A DNA stretch of 33,202 nucleotides from DASWHR01 sp036398095 (GTDB lineage: Bacteria; Actinomycetota; AC-67). Shown piece by piece: positions 17,021 to 25,320 of this stretch; positions within the stretch are counted from its first letter, which is position 1; every line of letters begins with the position of its first letter. The position numbers and the translations under genes are program-made. The stretch is taken from assembly GCA_036398095.1 (NCBI GenBank), contig DASWHR010000047.1, forward strand, positions 1 through 33,202, given 5' to 3'. The notes under the pieces are model-generated. The model saw nothing but the letters and a program-made list of their open reading frames with translations. It had not been told where the DNA came from and ran no database searches.

Positions 17021-17058
17021 TTTACCCAGCCGTAACAGGAGCGAAAAGCCCGCGAAAC
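17021..17058 (+). promoter_or_regulatory. GlnR-like operator upstream of amt: four pentamers at 11-base spacing
   Basis: Reading rightward the sequence shows TTTAC (17021-17025), GTAAC (17032-17036), GAAAA (17043-17047) and GAAAC (17054-17058), each separated by exactly six bases. This matches the known GlnR pattern gTnAC-n6-GaAAC of Streptomyces amtB and glnA promoters in spacing and largely in sequence, although the order is not a strict alternation. It lies about 90 bases before the amt start, in the gap shared with the divergent esterase. Regulation by GlnR is inference. Confidence 0.5.
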
Positions 17059-17145
17059 AACGCAGGTCTACGCTCGCGAGCATCGCGGAGGCGGCCGGCC
17101 TCCACGACGCGGATGTGCTCGTCCGCCGACCCAGGGGAGGTGGGG

Positions 17146-18408
17146 ATGCCGGCAGAGATCAGTGGCGCCGACACAGCATGGATTTTGGTGTCGAGTGCAT
17201 TGGTGATGTTCATGACGCCCGGATTGGCGCTCTTTTATGGAGGCCTGGTGCGCACCAAGAACGTGCTCGCGACGATCATGCAGTCCTTCGTCGCGCTGGG
17301 CGTGATCTCGATCATCTGGGCCGTGGTCGGCTATTCGCTCGGCTTCGCCGAGGGCAACAAGCTGTTCGGGTACTTCGACTTCTTCGGGTTGCAGAACGTC
17401 GGAGCCGGTCCGGCCGTGATCGCCGGGACCGAGTTGTCGATTCCCGGCACAACCTACATGGTGTTCCAGCTCATGTTCGCGGTGATCACGCCGGCGCTGA
17501 TCAGCGGCGCCTTCGCCGAGCGGATGAAGTTCAGCGGCTACGTGATGTTCATCTCGCTGTGGTCGATCTTCGTGTATGCGCCGATCGCGCACTGGGTGTG
17601 GGGCGGCGGCTGGCTCGGTCTGGGTGACGGGAACGTGCAAGCACTCGACTTCGCCGGCGGCACCGTGGTTCACATCAACGCCGGCATCGCGGCGCTCGCC
17701 TGCATCCTCTACATGGGCAAGCGCAAGGGCTACGGCAAGGAAGCGATGCATCCGCACAACGTGCCGATGGTCATCACGGGCGCGGCCATCCTGTGGTTCG
17801 GCTGGTTCGGCTTCAACGCCGGCTCGGCGCTCGCCGCGAACGGTTTGGCGTCGGCGGCGTTCGTCAACACCCAACTGGGTGCGGCCGGGGCGCTGGTCGG
17901 CTGGCTGATCGCGGAATGGGGACGCAACAAGGTGCCCACCACGGTGGGCGCCGCGACCGGCGCCGTCGCGGGGCTCGTCGCGATCACGCCGGCGGCCGGG
18001 TTCGTCGAGCCGTGGGCGGCGATCGTGATCGGATTGATCGCCGGCGCGCTCTGCTACGCCGTGGTCGCGTTGAAGCCGAAGCTCGGCTACGACGATTCGC
18101 TCGACGTCGTCGGCGTGCACTTCGTCGGCGGGTTGGTCGGCGCGTTGCTGACCGGCGTGTTCGCGACGGAATCGATCGGCGGGTTCGACGGATTGCTGTA
18201 CGGAAACGCGGCGCAGCTCGGCCGGCAGGCCATTGCGGTCGTCGCGACCATCGTCTACTCGTTCGTGGTCACGATGGTGATCCTGAAGGTCGTGGATGTC
18301 ACGACCGGATTGCGTGTCGAAGAAGAGGAAGAGCTGACCGGCTTGGATGTGTCGCAGCACGCTGAGTCTGCGTACACGCTGATCGACGTCGGAACGCACA
18401 AAAGCTAA
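17146..18408 (+). CDS. amt: Ammonium transporter (Amt)
   Basis: A 420-residue inner-membrane channel with about eleven membrane helices, moving ammonium into the cell. The start of the family is seen as GADTAWILVSSALVMFMTPGLALFYGGLV. Asp168 and His176 (ALDFAGGTVVHINAG) and His325 (VVGVHFVGGLVG) correspond to the recruitment Asp and the twin pore histidines. The C-terminal tail carries acidic EEEEELTGLDVSQHAESAY, the usual PII contact region. ATG 17146 follows a GGGGAGG site with 5 intervening bases. It is followed 15 bases later by the PII gene and shares the GlnR-like operator. Confidence 0.97.
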   Translation: MPAEISGADTAWILVSSALVMFMTPGLALFYGGLVRTKNVLATIMQSFVALGVISIIWAVVGYSLGFAEGNKLFGYFDFFGLQNVGAGPAVIAGTELSIPGTTYMVFQLMFAVITPALISGAFAERMKFSGYVMFISLWSIFVYAPIAHWVWGGGWLGLGDGNVQALDFAGGTVVHINAGIAALACILYMGKRKGYGKEAMHPHNVPMVITGAAILWFGWFGFNAGSALAANGLASAAFVNTQLGAAGALVGWLIAEWGRNKVPTTVGAATGAVAGLVAITPAAGFVEPWAAIVIGLIAGALCYAVVALKPKLGYDDSLDVVGVHFVGGLVGALLTGVFATESIGGFDGLLYGNAAQLGRQAIAVVATIVYSFVVTMVILKVVDVTTGLRVEEEEELTGLDVSQHAESAYTLIDVGTHKS

Positions 18409-18423
18409 GGAGGGCAAGGACAT

Positions 18424-18762
18424 ATGAAGCTGGTGACGGCAGTAATCAAGCCCTTCAAGCTTGAAGAGGTGAAGGAGTCGCTTCGTCCCGTCGGGATCCA
18501 AGGGATGACGGTCATCGAGTCCCGCGGATTCGGCCGGCAGCGAGGCCACACCGAGGTCTACCGCGGCGCCGAGTATCAGGTGGACTTCGTGCCGAAGGTG
18601 CGGATCGAGATCCTGTGCGACGAAGGTCAGGTCGAACAGGTCGTCGGCGCGATCCTGGATTCGGGCAAGACCGGATCGATCGGTGACGGCAAGATCTGGG
18701 TGACGCCGGTCGAAAACGTCTGGCGGATCCGCACCGGCGAGAAGGGCAAGGACGCCATCTGA
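18424..18762 (+). CDS. glnK: PII nitrogen regulatory protein
   Basis: A 112-residue trimeric signal protein that senses ATP/ADP and 2-oxoglutarate and blocks Amt when nitrogen is plentiful. The T-loop reads GFGRQRGHTEVYRGAEY and contains Tyr51, the residue modified by GlnD (uridylylated in enterics, adenylylated in Streptomyces and Corynebacterium). The B-loop TGSIGDGKIWV and the C-terminal VWRIRTGEKG are intact. AAGGAGGG at 18407-18414 serves as ribosome-binding site. Its position after amt makes glnK the better name than glnB. Its stop codon overlaps the proposed CTG start of glnD. Confidence 0.96.
   Translation: MKLVTAVIKPFKLEEVKESLRPVGIQGMTVIESRGFGRQRGHTEVYRGAEYQVDFVPKVRIEILCDEGQVEQVVGAILDSGKTGSIGDGKIWVTPVENVWRIRTGEKGKDAI
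18748..18752 (+). promoter_or_regulatory. Ribosome-binding site supporting a CTG start for glnD
   Basis: AAGGA inside the end of glnK lies six bases before CTG at 18759. No ATG, GTG or TTG occurs in the glnD frame between here and 18858, where the protein would already lack conserved family sequence. Confidence 0.5.
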
Positions 18763-21098
18763 CCCATCCCGCGATCGACGCGCTGCTGGCGGAGCGAGAC
18801 GCGCTCCGCCGGCAGCGTCTTTCCGGGCTTGCATACGTCCACGGATCGTCCGATGCGATGGATGCTGCGCTGTCGGCCTTGTGGCGCGAGGCGGGCGGCG
18901 AGGACGGCGTCGCGCTGGTGGCGCTCGGCGGGTACGGCCGCGGCGAGCTGTCGCCGCGATCGGACGTGGACTTGGTCTTCCTGTATCGCGGCCGCAAGAA
19001 GCCGGTGGCATTGACCAAGCGGGTTCTGTACGCGCTGTGGGATGCCGGCTTCGAGGTCGGTCACGCGACCCGGACCGTCAAAGACTCGATCAGGCTGGCG
19101 GCCGAGAACCACGAGGCGCATACGTCGTTTCTGTCGGCCCGGCTGGTTGCCGGCGACGCCTCGCTCCACGCGGACTTCGTGGACGCGGTCGGCGCCTTTA
19201 CGCGAAAGCGCGCGGCAGCGTTCGCGCGGGACGTGGCCGAATACACCGCGGAACGTCACCGCGCGGCCGGCCGCGTTCCGTTCCTGCTCGAACCGAACGT
19301 CAAAGACGGCGCCGGGGGATTGCGCGACCTGCACGTCGCGACCTGGCTGGCCGCGTACTTCAACGTCTGCAACCCCGAGTCGATCGCCGGCAACGCCGAG
19401 ATCCTTCACCGCGTCCGCAACTGGCTCCACGATGCCACCGAACGTCGAAGCGATGTCTTCTTGCTGCCCCTCCAAGATCCGGCCGCGGCGGATCTTGGGT
19501 ATCCGGGCGATCGGCCGGGCGATGCGTTGATGCGCGACTTCTACGGCGCAGCGCGTGCGATCTGGTGGCACTCGCAGACCTGCCTGTCGGCGTCGGCGCC
19601 GTCGGTCGCCGGCACGCACCCGCAGCCCGACCTCGCCCCGTTCGCCGCCGGCCTCTGGACGCCCGACGCAAGGAACGCGTTCGTCGAGGCGCTGCGAACC
19701 GGGTCGGCGCGCGCGCTGGAAGAGCTGGATCAGGCCGGCGTTCTCACGCGAATGCTGCCCGAGTGGGATCGCATCAGCAGCTTGCCGCAGCGCAATATCT
19801 ACCACCGCTACACCGTGGACATGCATTGCTTCGAAACCGTCGCGCAGGCGGTTGCGCTCGGCGGCCCGGATGCCAAGGACGATCTCGCCTCGCAAGTGTG
19901 GGCGGATCTTGCCGACCGCGACCGGATGCTGCTCGCCGCGCTGTTTCACGACGCCGGCAAAGGAGCCGACGAAGATCATTCCGAGCGAGGCGAGCGCCTT
20001 GCGCTTGACTGGACCCGGCGGATCGGCTTCGGCGAGGACGCCGCCGGCGAGGTGGCCTGGCTCGTGCGGCATCATCTGCTTCTGGCCGAGACCGCGACGC
20101 GGCGAGACATCGGCGACCAGCGGCTGGTCGAGTCGCTCGCGGCGCAGATCGGCCTCGTCGAACGGCTCAAGATGCTCTACGTGCTGACGGTCGCGGACGC
20201 GCGGGCGACCGGGCCCGAGGCGTGGACGCCGTGGAAGGCGGCGCTCGTCGCCGAGCTGTTCGGGCACACGCTGCATGTGCTGGAGCGCGGCGAGGTGGTC
20301 GGCGCCGATGTCGACCAGGTCATCAAGCGGCGGACCGGCGAGGTGCGCGACGCGCTTTCGTCGCACGAGCCGGGCGAGGTCGACGCGCACCTGCTGGGCA
20401 TGACGCGCGCCTACGTGCTCGCGTTCCCGACGCCGGACCTGGCGCGCCATTTTGCGCTCGCGCAGCCGCCGCCCGGCGAAGGCGATCTTCGCGTTCACGC
20501 GGCGCAAGCCGGCGAGCCGGGCGTCTGGGACGTGACCATGATCGCGCGCGACCGGCCGGGCCTGTTCGCGATCCTGTCGGGCGCGCTGGCCGTGTCCGGG
20601 ATCAACATCATCGGCGCGCAAGCGTTCACGCGGCTGGACGGGATCGCGATCGAGGTGTTTCAGGTCGTGGGCGCGCTCGACCGGGTCTTCGACGACGAGC
20701 GATGGGCCAAGGTCGAGTCGACCTGCCGGGACGCGCTCGCCGGCACGATCGATCTGGACGCCGAGCTGGCCGAGCGCCGGCGCGCCTACGCGCGCGAGTC
20801 GAAAGGCAAGCGCGAGCCGACGCGTGTCGAGATCGACAACGAAACGAGTGACTTTGCGACCGTCATCGAGGTGCACGCCACCGACCGAGTCGGGCTGCTC
20901 TACGACATCACGAAGGCGCTCGCCGATTTCGGGCTGGACATTCAGGTCGCCCGGATCGCGACCTACGGCCACGATGTCGTGGACGCGTTCTATGTTCGCG
21001 ATCTGCTCGGCCAGCGCCTGGACGAGCCCGCCCGCATCGGCCGGGTCAAGGAAGAGCTGCTCGCCAGGATCGGCCGCGGGCCGCGCGCGCGGGGATAG
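18759..21098 (+). CDS. glnD: PII uridylyl/adenylyltransferase and removing enzyme
   Basis: About 779 residues if started at CTG 18759. In order: a short N-terminal helix (HPAIDALLAERDALRRQR); nucleotidyltransferase motif GGYGRGELSPRSDVDL with Asp69 and Asp71; the GlnD-specific helical region (EPNVKDGAGGLRDLH); an HD domain (LFHDAGKG) for removal of the nucleotide; and two ACT domains (VTMIARDRPGLFAILSGAL and EVHATDRVGLLYDITKAL) that sense glutamine. It modifies Tyr51 of PII in the cytoplasm. ATG 18858 would remove about 33 residues that fit the family, so I prefer the CTG that overlaps the glnK stop (CTGA). Confidence 0.95.
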   Translation: MTHPAIDALLAERDALRRQRLSGLAYVHGSSDAMDAALSALWREAGGEDGVALVALGGYGRGELSPRSDVDLVFLYRGRKKPVALTKRVLYALWDAGFEVGHATRTVKDSIRLAAENHEAHTSFLSARLVAGDASLHADFVDAVGAFTRKRAAAFARDVAEYTAERHRAAGRVPFLLEPNVKDGAGGLRDLHVATWLAAYFNVCNPESIAGNAEILHRVRNWLHDATERRSDVFLLPLQDPAAADLGYPGDRPGDALMRDFYGAARAIWWHSQTCLSASAPSVAGTHPQPDLAPFAAGLWTPDARNAFVEALRTGSARALEELDQAGVLTRMLPEWDRISSLPQRNIYHRYTVDMHCFETVAQAVALGGPDAKDDLASQVWADLADRDRMLLAALFHDAGKGADEDHSERGERLALDWTRRIGFGEDAAGEVAWLVRHHLLLAETATRRDIGDQRLVESLAAQIGLVERLKMLYVLTVADARATGPEAWTPWKAALVAELFGHTLHVLERGEVVGADVDQVIKRRTGEVRDALSSHEPGEVDAHLLGMTRAYVLAFPTPDLARHFALAQPPPGEGDLRVHAAQAGEPGVWDVTMIARDRPGLFAILSGALAVSGINIIGAQAFTRLDGIAIEVFQVVGALDRVFDDERWAKVESTCRDALAGTIDLDAELAERRRAYARESKGKREPTRVEIDNETSDFATVIEVHATDRVGLLYDITKALADFGLDIQVARIATYGHDVVDAFYVRDLLGQRLDEPARIGRVKEELLARIGRGPRARG

Positions 21099-21109
21099 AG
21101 TGGGATTCG

Positions 21110-21586
21110 ATGTCCGTCGAGTCCACGACGCTGCGCACCGTGATGGGACGGTTCACCACGGGCGTCGCCGTCGTCGCCTCGACCCGGGACGGCGAGCCGG
21201 TCGCGATGACCGCGAACGCGCTCGCGAGCGTATCGCTGGAGCCGCCGCTGGTGCTGCTGTGCCCCGACAAGGAATCCAAGACGCTGCGCGGGATCATCGA
21301 CAGCGGCGTGTTCGCGATCAACGTGCTCCACGACGGACAGGAAGACCTGGCGCGCCGCTTCGCCGCCAGCGGCCCGAAGAACTTCGACGGGATCGCGTGG
21401 CGGCCCGCGCATACCGGCGCGCCGATCCTGAAAGACTGCCTCGCGTGGCTCGACTGCACCATCTGGGCCCAGTACGAGGGCGGCGATCACCTGATCCTGG
21501 TCGGCCTGGTGAAAGCCGCCGAGATCAACGCCGACCGCCCGCCGCTCGTGTTCTACCGCAGCGGCTACCACACGATCGCGCCCTAG
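21110..21586 (+). CDS. Flavin reductase-like FMN-binding protein
   Basis: A 158-residue protein of the flavin reductase-like (DIM6/NTAB) beta-barrel family. Landmarks are MGRFTTGVAVVASTRDGEPVAMTAN (FMN-binding loop), SLEPPLVLLCPDKESKT and the late DHLILVGLVKAAEI strand with PLVFYRSGYHTI. Members reduce flavin with NAD(P)H, often to supply a partner monooxygenase, but no such partner is present. It lies 11 bases after glnD and probably shares its transcript. Length is normal. Confidence 0.9.
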   Translation: MSVESTTLRTVMGRFTTGVAVVASTRDGEPVAMTANALASVSLEPPLVLLCPDKESKTLRGIIDSGVFAINVLHDGQEDLARRFAASGPKNFDGIAWRPAHTGAPILKDCLAWLDCTIWAQYEGGDHLILVGLVKAAEINADRPPLVFYRSGYHTIAP

Positions 21587-21998
21587 CGTCGGTCATCTAA
21601 AAAAGTTGATAGGGAAATGCCATTTCACGATAATCCCGTGGGACACGCTGGGAGCCATCAATTACGCGATTACCGCCGCGCGAGAGCCGCCTCGTCCGGC
21701 TACCGTTGATGCAATGCTCCAGGTCTGCGAGATGACCCTGGCCGCTCGCCTATGCTGGATTGCATCCCGACTGGGCCGACACCGAGGGGCTGAGCGCAGT
21801 GACACCGCCATTGGTGAATCGGAAGACGCCTAGCTTAGACCCGGCACAGTAGTAATGGTCCAGTGACGCCTCGACACCGACCCACCCGCGGAAGGCGTTG
21901 TTATCGTCGATTATCTGCAGCATCGGCTTGATGTGGCCCCACTGAGTGCAACCCGAACTGCTTAATAATGATTTGTCGTATCTATGATGAGGTCGATG
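21587..21998. other. Gene-poor, less GC-rich stretch before the glycosyltransferase
   Basis: About 410 bases with more A+T than the flanking genes. On the minus strand it holds a protein-like C-terminal fragment (21750-21977). The rightward frame at 21606-21833 does not look like a protein. No hairpin followed by a T-run was found after the flavin reductase gene. The stretch presumably carries the promoter of the following membrane glycosyltransferase and appears to be an insertion or decay site. Confidence 0.5.
21750..21977 (-). pseudogene. Orphan C-terminal coding fragment of an unknown protein
   Basis: Reading leftward to a TAG at 21750-21752, the frame gives a convincing protein end of about 75 residues, including GHIKPMLQIIDDNNAFRGWV, VEASLDHYYCAG and SKLGVFRFTNGG, with three cysteines. 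The only in-frame ATG (21923) would give 57 residues and lacks a ribosome-binding site. Upstream the frame runs into the start region of the glycosyltransferase and a stop. It looks like the tail of a secreted, disulfide-bonded protein whose front was replaced. I do not recognise the family. Confidence 0.4.
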
Positions 21999-23282
21999 AT
22001 GAAAGGCCGACTTTTCACGCTATCTGCCGGTCGCGGATGGTTCGTGGTGGTTCTTGCTGCCGTCCTAGTGACGATTGCTCTGTCTCTGCTGTTCGGAACG
22101 GTCGAGGCAGCTCAGCGGAACTTTTACGATGAAGGCGTCTATCGGACGCTGACGCGTAACCTGCTGGATCACGGATTCTATGGCTACGCTGAGGGCGAGC
22201 TCGTCGCGTACCGTGCGCCCGGGTACCCGTTCTTCAACGCAGGCATCAGGATGGTCAACGACAGCTACCTGTCGATCAGAATCGCGCAGGCGCTGCTGGC
22301 CGGAGGCATCGTGCTCGTGACGGCACTCTTCACTCGTCGCCTCGCGAGGCCCGGCGCTGCTGCTGCGGCTGCAGTCGCTCTGACGCTGGTTGGAGCTGTG
22401 GCCGCCTACTCCTCAGTAGAGTTGACGGAGACGCTCGCCACGTTCACGTTCGCGTCGGCGCTTCTCCTTGCCTGTGTTGCGTGGCAACACAACAAGTTGC
22501 TGCTGGCTGGTGTAGCGGGCCTCGTTCTTGGGATCTCCATCTTGACTCGGCCACAAGCCCTCCTAGCCATACCCGTCGTCGCAGTGTTCTTCATTGTAAT
22601 GCTTCCAGGCCGCCAGGGGCGGTTCATGGCGGCGGCCTTCTTGGGAGTTGTCGTTCTCGTCCTAGCGCCGTGGACCGTCCGAAACTATGTTCGTCTCGAC
22701 GCCTTCGTCCCTGTCAGTACTGAGGGGGGAGTGAACTTCTGGCTCGCGAACAACCCCGACACCACCGGCCGCTTCCAGGAAATCGACGAGGTAAATCCCG
22801 AACTGTATTCGCGTATTTCAATGTTGGATGAAGTTGCCCAAGACCGCGAATGGATTAGGCTTGGGTTTCAATACATATTCGAGAATCCGGTCGATGCTCT
22901 CGGAAATTGGCTGCGAAATTCGGTCGTCTTTTTAGGGTCTCGCGATCCGTGGGTTCATCAGCAATCGAACGTACGCGGAGTCCGCATGCCGTTTCTCGAT
23001 GATCGCGCATTGCTTCCATTGGTGGCGATCGGTCTCGTCATGCAGTGGCGATCGCGTAATGGTAGGGCTCGATTCGAAACCCTGCTTCCGCTGTTCGTCA
23101 TTGCATACACGGTCGGCTTCTTCATGATTACGATCCCGCACGCACGGTTCCGTCACGAGATGCTTCCTTTCGTTGCCTTCTACGCGGGCATTGGTGCCGT
23201 CGGCCTCTTCGGATTGGCCCAACGCGCCCTGGCGAGACGTCGATCGAACACGACCGTTCCACAGCCGCATAAGCTTCAGTAA
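21999..23282 (+). CDS. GT-C membrane glycosyltransferase (ArnT/PMT-like)
   Basis: About 427 residues with roughly ten membrane helices. The first outer loop holds the Asp/Glu motif NFYDEGVYRTLTRNL, followed by YRAPGYPFF, as in the dolichyl-phosphate-mannose/ArnT group that transfers lipid-linked sugars outside the membrane. The end carries TIPHARFRHEMLPF, also typical. The acceptor is unknown. Four ATGs lie at 21984, 21987, 21996 and 21999; GAGG at 21989-21992 favours the last. Base composition is clearly less GC-rich than the neighbouring nitrogen and VWA genes, and no polysaccharide cluster surrounds it, which suggests transfer. Confidence 0.85.
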   Translation: MKGRLFTLSAGRGWFVVVLAAVLVTIALSLLFGTVEAAQRNFYDEGVYRTLTRNLLDHGFYGYAEGELVAYRAPGYPFFNAGIRMVNDSYLSIRIAQALLAGGIVLVTALFTRRLARPGAAAAAAVALTLVGAVAAYSSVELTETLATFTFASALLLACVAWQHNKLLLAGVAGLVLGISILTRPQALLAIPVVAVFFIVMLPGRQGRFMAAAFLGVVVLVLAPWTVRNYVRLDAFVPVSTEGGVNFWLANNPDTTGRFQEIDEVNPELYSRISMLDEVAQDREWIRLGFQYIFENPVDALGNWLRNSVVFLGSRDPWVHQQSNVRGVRMPFLDDRALLPLVAIGLVMQWRSRNGRARFETLLPLFVIAYTVGFFMITIPHARFRHEMLPFVAFYAGIGAVGLFGLAQRALARRRSNTTVPQPHKLQ

Positions 23283-23314
23283 TCGTATTCAGGCCACGAA
23301 ACAGACACAGCATC

Positions 23315-25270
23315 TCAGGCCGTCCGGCGATGGGTGACGTAGTCGCGGAGGACGTCGACGCCTAAGTCGTCGCTGTGGACGGCGAAGACGCGGCCGCTGA
23401 CGACTTTGGCGAGCGAGTCGATGAAGCGGAACAGGTTGTCGGTGTCTTCGATCATGAAGATGTTCATGGTCACGCCGGCCTTCGCCAGGCGCAGCGCTTC
23501 CTTGTAGGTCTTTTCGAGCGTCTCGCGCACGGGGGGCCAGTGGAAGAACACCTGATCGGTGCCGTCGATGATGTGCGCGGTCGGCTCGCCGTCGGTCACC
23601 AGCAGCACCTGCTTGTTCGAGCCGGGATACTTCGACAACAGCCGGCCGGCCAGGTTGAAGGCGTGCTCCATGTTGGTGCCGTAGACGTGTTCCCATCCGA
23701 CGTTGGCCAGATCCTCGGGTGACATGACGCGCGCGTAGTCGCTGAAGCCGACGATGTCGAGCCGGTCGTCGGGATACTGGCTGCTGATCAGCGCGTGCAG
23801 CGCCAGCGCCATGCGCTTCGCGCCGGCCCAGTTGCCGCGCATCGGCATCGAGAACGACATGTCCAGCAGCAGCACGGTCGCGTTGCGGGTGCGGGTCTCC
23901 ATCTCGGCGATCTCGAAGTCTTTCGCCGTGATGTTGACGCGGCCCGTGGTGGCGCCTTCGCGAAGGACGGCGTTCTGGACGGTGCGGCGCACATCGATCT
24001 GGAAATGGTCGCCGAAGCGCCAGGTGCGGCTCGCGCCGGTCGGCTCCCCGCCGGCCCCGGTTTGCGGCGCCTCGTGCTTGCCCGCCCGATCCGATTGCAG
24101 CCGCGAGAACACGTGTGAGAGCGCGCGCTGGCCGAGTGCGCGAATCCCCCGGGGAGTCAGCGTCCAGGCGCCGTCGCGCCGCGCGACGACGCCGGCTTCC
24201 TCCAGCGCGCGCTCGACGCGACGCAGCTTTTCCAAGTCGCGCGCCGCGTCTTCGCCGAGCGCGCGTCGCACCCGGTCAAGGTCCACGTCCTCCAGCGACG
24301 CGCCGGGATAGTCGCCGCGCAAGGTTCGGTCCAATTCCTCGAAGTCGCCGAGGCGTTCGATGGCATCCAGCGCCTCGCCGAGTCCGAGCGGCCGGTCGCC
24401 GCTCATCCGCGCCTGCTGATCCCACCCCAGATCGGGAAACATCTCGTGGAGCGCGTTCGACAGTTGGTTCACTTGCATGTCCAAGTCCAGATCCGACAGC
24501 AGTTGCTGCGAGAGCGCTTCCAGTTCGGCGCGCTGCTCGGGCGTGAGCGAGGCCATCAAACGGCCGAGCGCGGCGGCGCGTTGCGCGAGCGCGGCCAGCA
24601 ACTCGTCGAGCGTGCGGGGGTGTTCGGGGAAGAAGCGGCCGTGGCGGCGCATGAACTCGTTGAACTCGTCTTGGGTGGGACCGACGTCGCGACGCTTCTG
24701 GTCGATCATCCGATTCAGGTCGGCGAGCATGTCGCGCATCGCGGCGATGTCTTCGGGCGTCATCTGCTGCATCGCTCCGGTCATCGACCGCACGTATGCG
24801 CCGAGCATCTCTTGCCGCAGCCGCTCCAGAAGCTGCTTGAAGCGCTCCGCCGCGACGGGCGAGACGAAGTCGTAGTCCTTCAGCTCGCCGATCCGGCCGG
24901 CCGGATCGGGCGGCAGCGACTCCAGGAAGCCTTCGCGCATGCGCGCCTCGTCGTCGTCGCGGAAGGAAAGCTCGGTGCGCTCGTTCTCCAGGATCGCATC
25001 CAGCTCTTCGCGGGCTTGCTCGAGCACCCCGTCGAGGCGGCCTTGCTGCTGCGCGCCGCGCCGCGCGTCGCGGAGGCGCTTGCGGATCGCATCCAGGCCG
25101 CCGAAGCGGCCGGGCAGGCCTTGGCGCATGAGCCGGTCGATTGCCTCGGCCGGGTCGCCGCCCTCGAGCAGCTCGTCGGAGAGGGCGTCCACGATTCCGG
25201 GAACGTCCAGTTCGGGTCCGAGCGGATCCTGCTGGGTTCCGTCCCATCGCGAGTACCGATAGCCGGGCAT
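23315..25270 (-). CDS. VWA-domain protein, partner of a MoxR-type ATPase
   Basis: A 651-residue cytosolic protein. The first 430 residues are helical and charged (for example RLRDARRGAQQQGRLDGVL and QMTPEDIAAMRDMLADLNRM). The C-terminal third is a von Willebrand A domain with MIDAS motif LLDMSFSM (Asp470, Ser472, Ser474), a later YGTNMEHAF threonine region and VTDGEPTAH. The layout resembles ChlD/CoxE-type VWA proteins that work with MoxR AAA+ ATPases to insert metals or remodel complexes. Its likely partner is the leftward ATPase at 26375-27790, separated by a gene of opposite direction. The client protein is unknown. Confidence 0.85.
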   Translation of the reverse strand: MPGYRYSRWDGTQQDPLGPELDVPGIVDALSDELLEGGDPAEAIDRLMRQGLPGRFGGLDAIRKRLRDARRGAQQQGRLDGVLEQAREELDAILENERTELSFRDDDEARMREGFLESLPPDPAGRIGELKDYDFVSPVAAERFKQLLERLRQEMLGAYVRSMTGAMQQMTPEDIAAMRDMLADLNRMIDQKRRDVGPTQDEFNEFMRRHGRFFPEHPRTLDELLAALAQRAAALGRLMASLTPEQRAELEALSQQLLSDLDLDMQVNQLSNALHEMFPDLGWDQQARMSGDRPLGLGEALDAIERLGDFEELDRTLRGDYPGASLEDVDLDRVRRALGEDAARDLEKLRRVERALEEAGVVARRDGAWTLTPRGIRALGQRALSHVFSRLQSDRAGKHEAPQTGAGGEPTGASRTWRFGDHFQIDVRRTVQNAVLREGATTGRVNITAKDFEIAEMETRTRNATVLLLDMSFSMPMRGNWAGAKRMALALHALISSQYPDDRLDIVGFSDYARVMSPEDLANVGWEHVYGTNMEHAFNLAGRLLSKYPGSNKQVLLVTDGEPTAHIIDGTDQVFFHWPPVRETLEKTYKEALRLAKAGVTMNIFMIEDTDNLFRFIDSLAKVVSGRVFAVHSDDLGVDVLRDYVTHRRTA

Positions 25271-25320
25271 GGCGCTCTTATCGTAGAGTCTTGGTGCGCC
25301 TTTGCGCAGGGGGGTTCAAA

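Noticed and set aside
17087..17103. Small inverted repeat (6-base stem, 5-base loop) in the amt leader
   Set aside because: Too short and too common in GC-rich DNA, with no T-run; not enough to call a terminator or riboswitch.
17068..20972. Long open frames antisense to amt, glnK and glnD (up to 781 codons)
   Set aside because: They mirror strongly conserved genes on the other strand; their low-complexity Arg/Ala/Gly/His sequences are a GC-bias shadow.
21606..21833. 75-codon rightward frame after the flavin reductase gene
   Set aside because: Weak TTG start, no ribosome-binding site, and the opposite strand carries the better coding signal.
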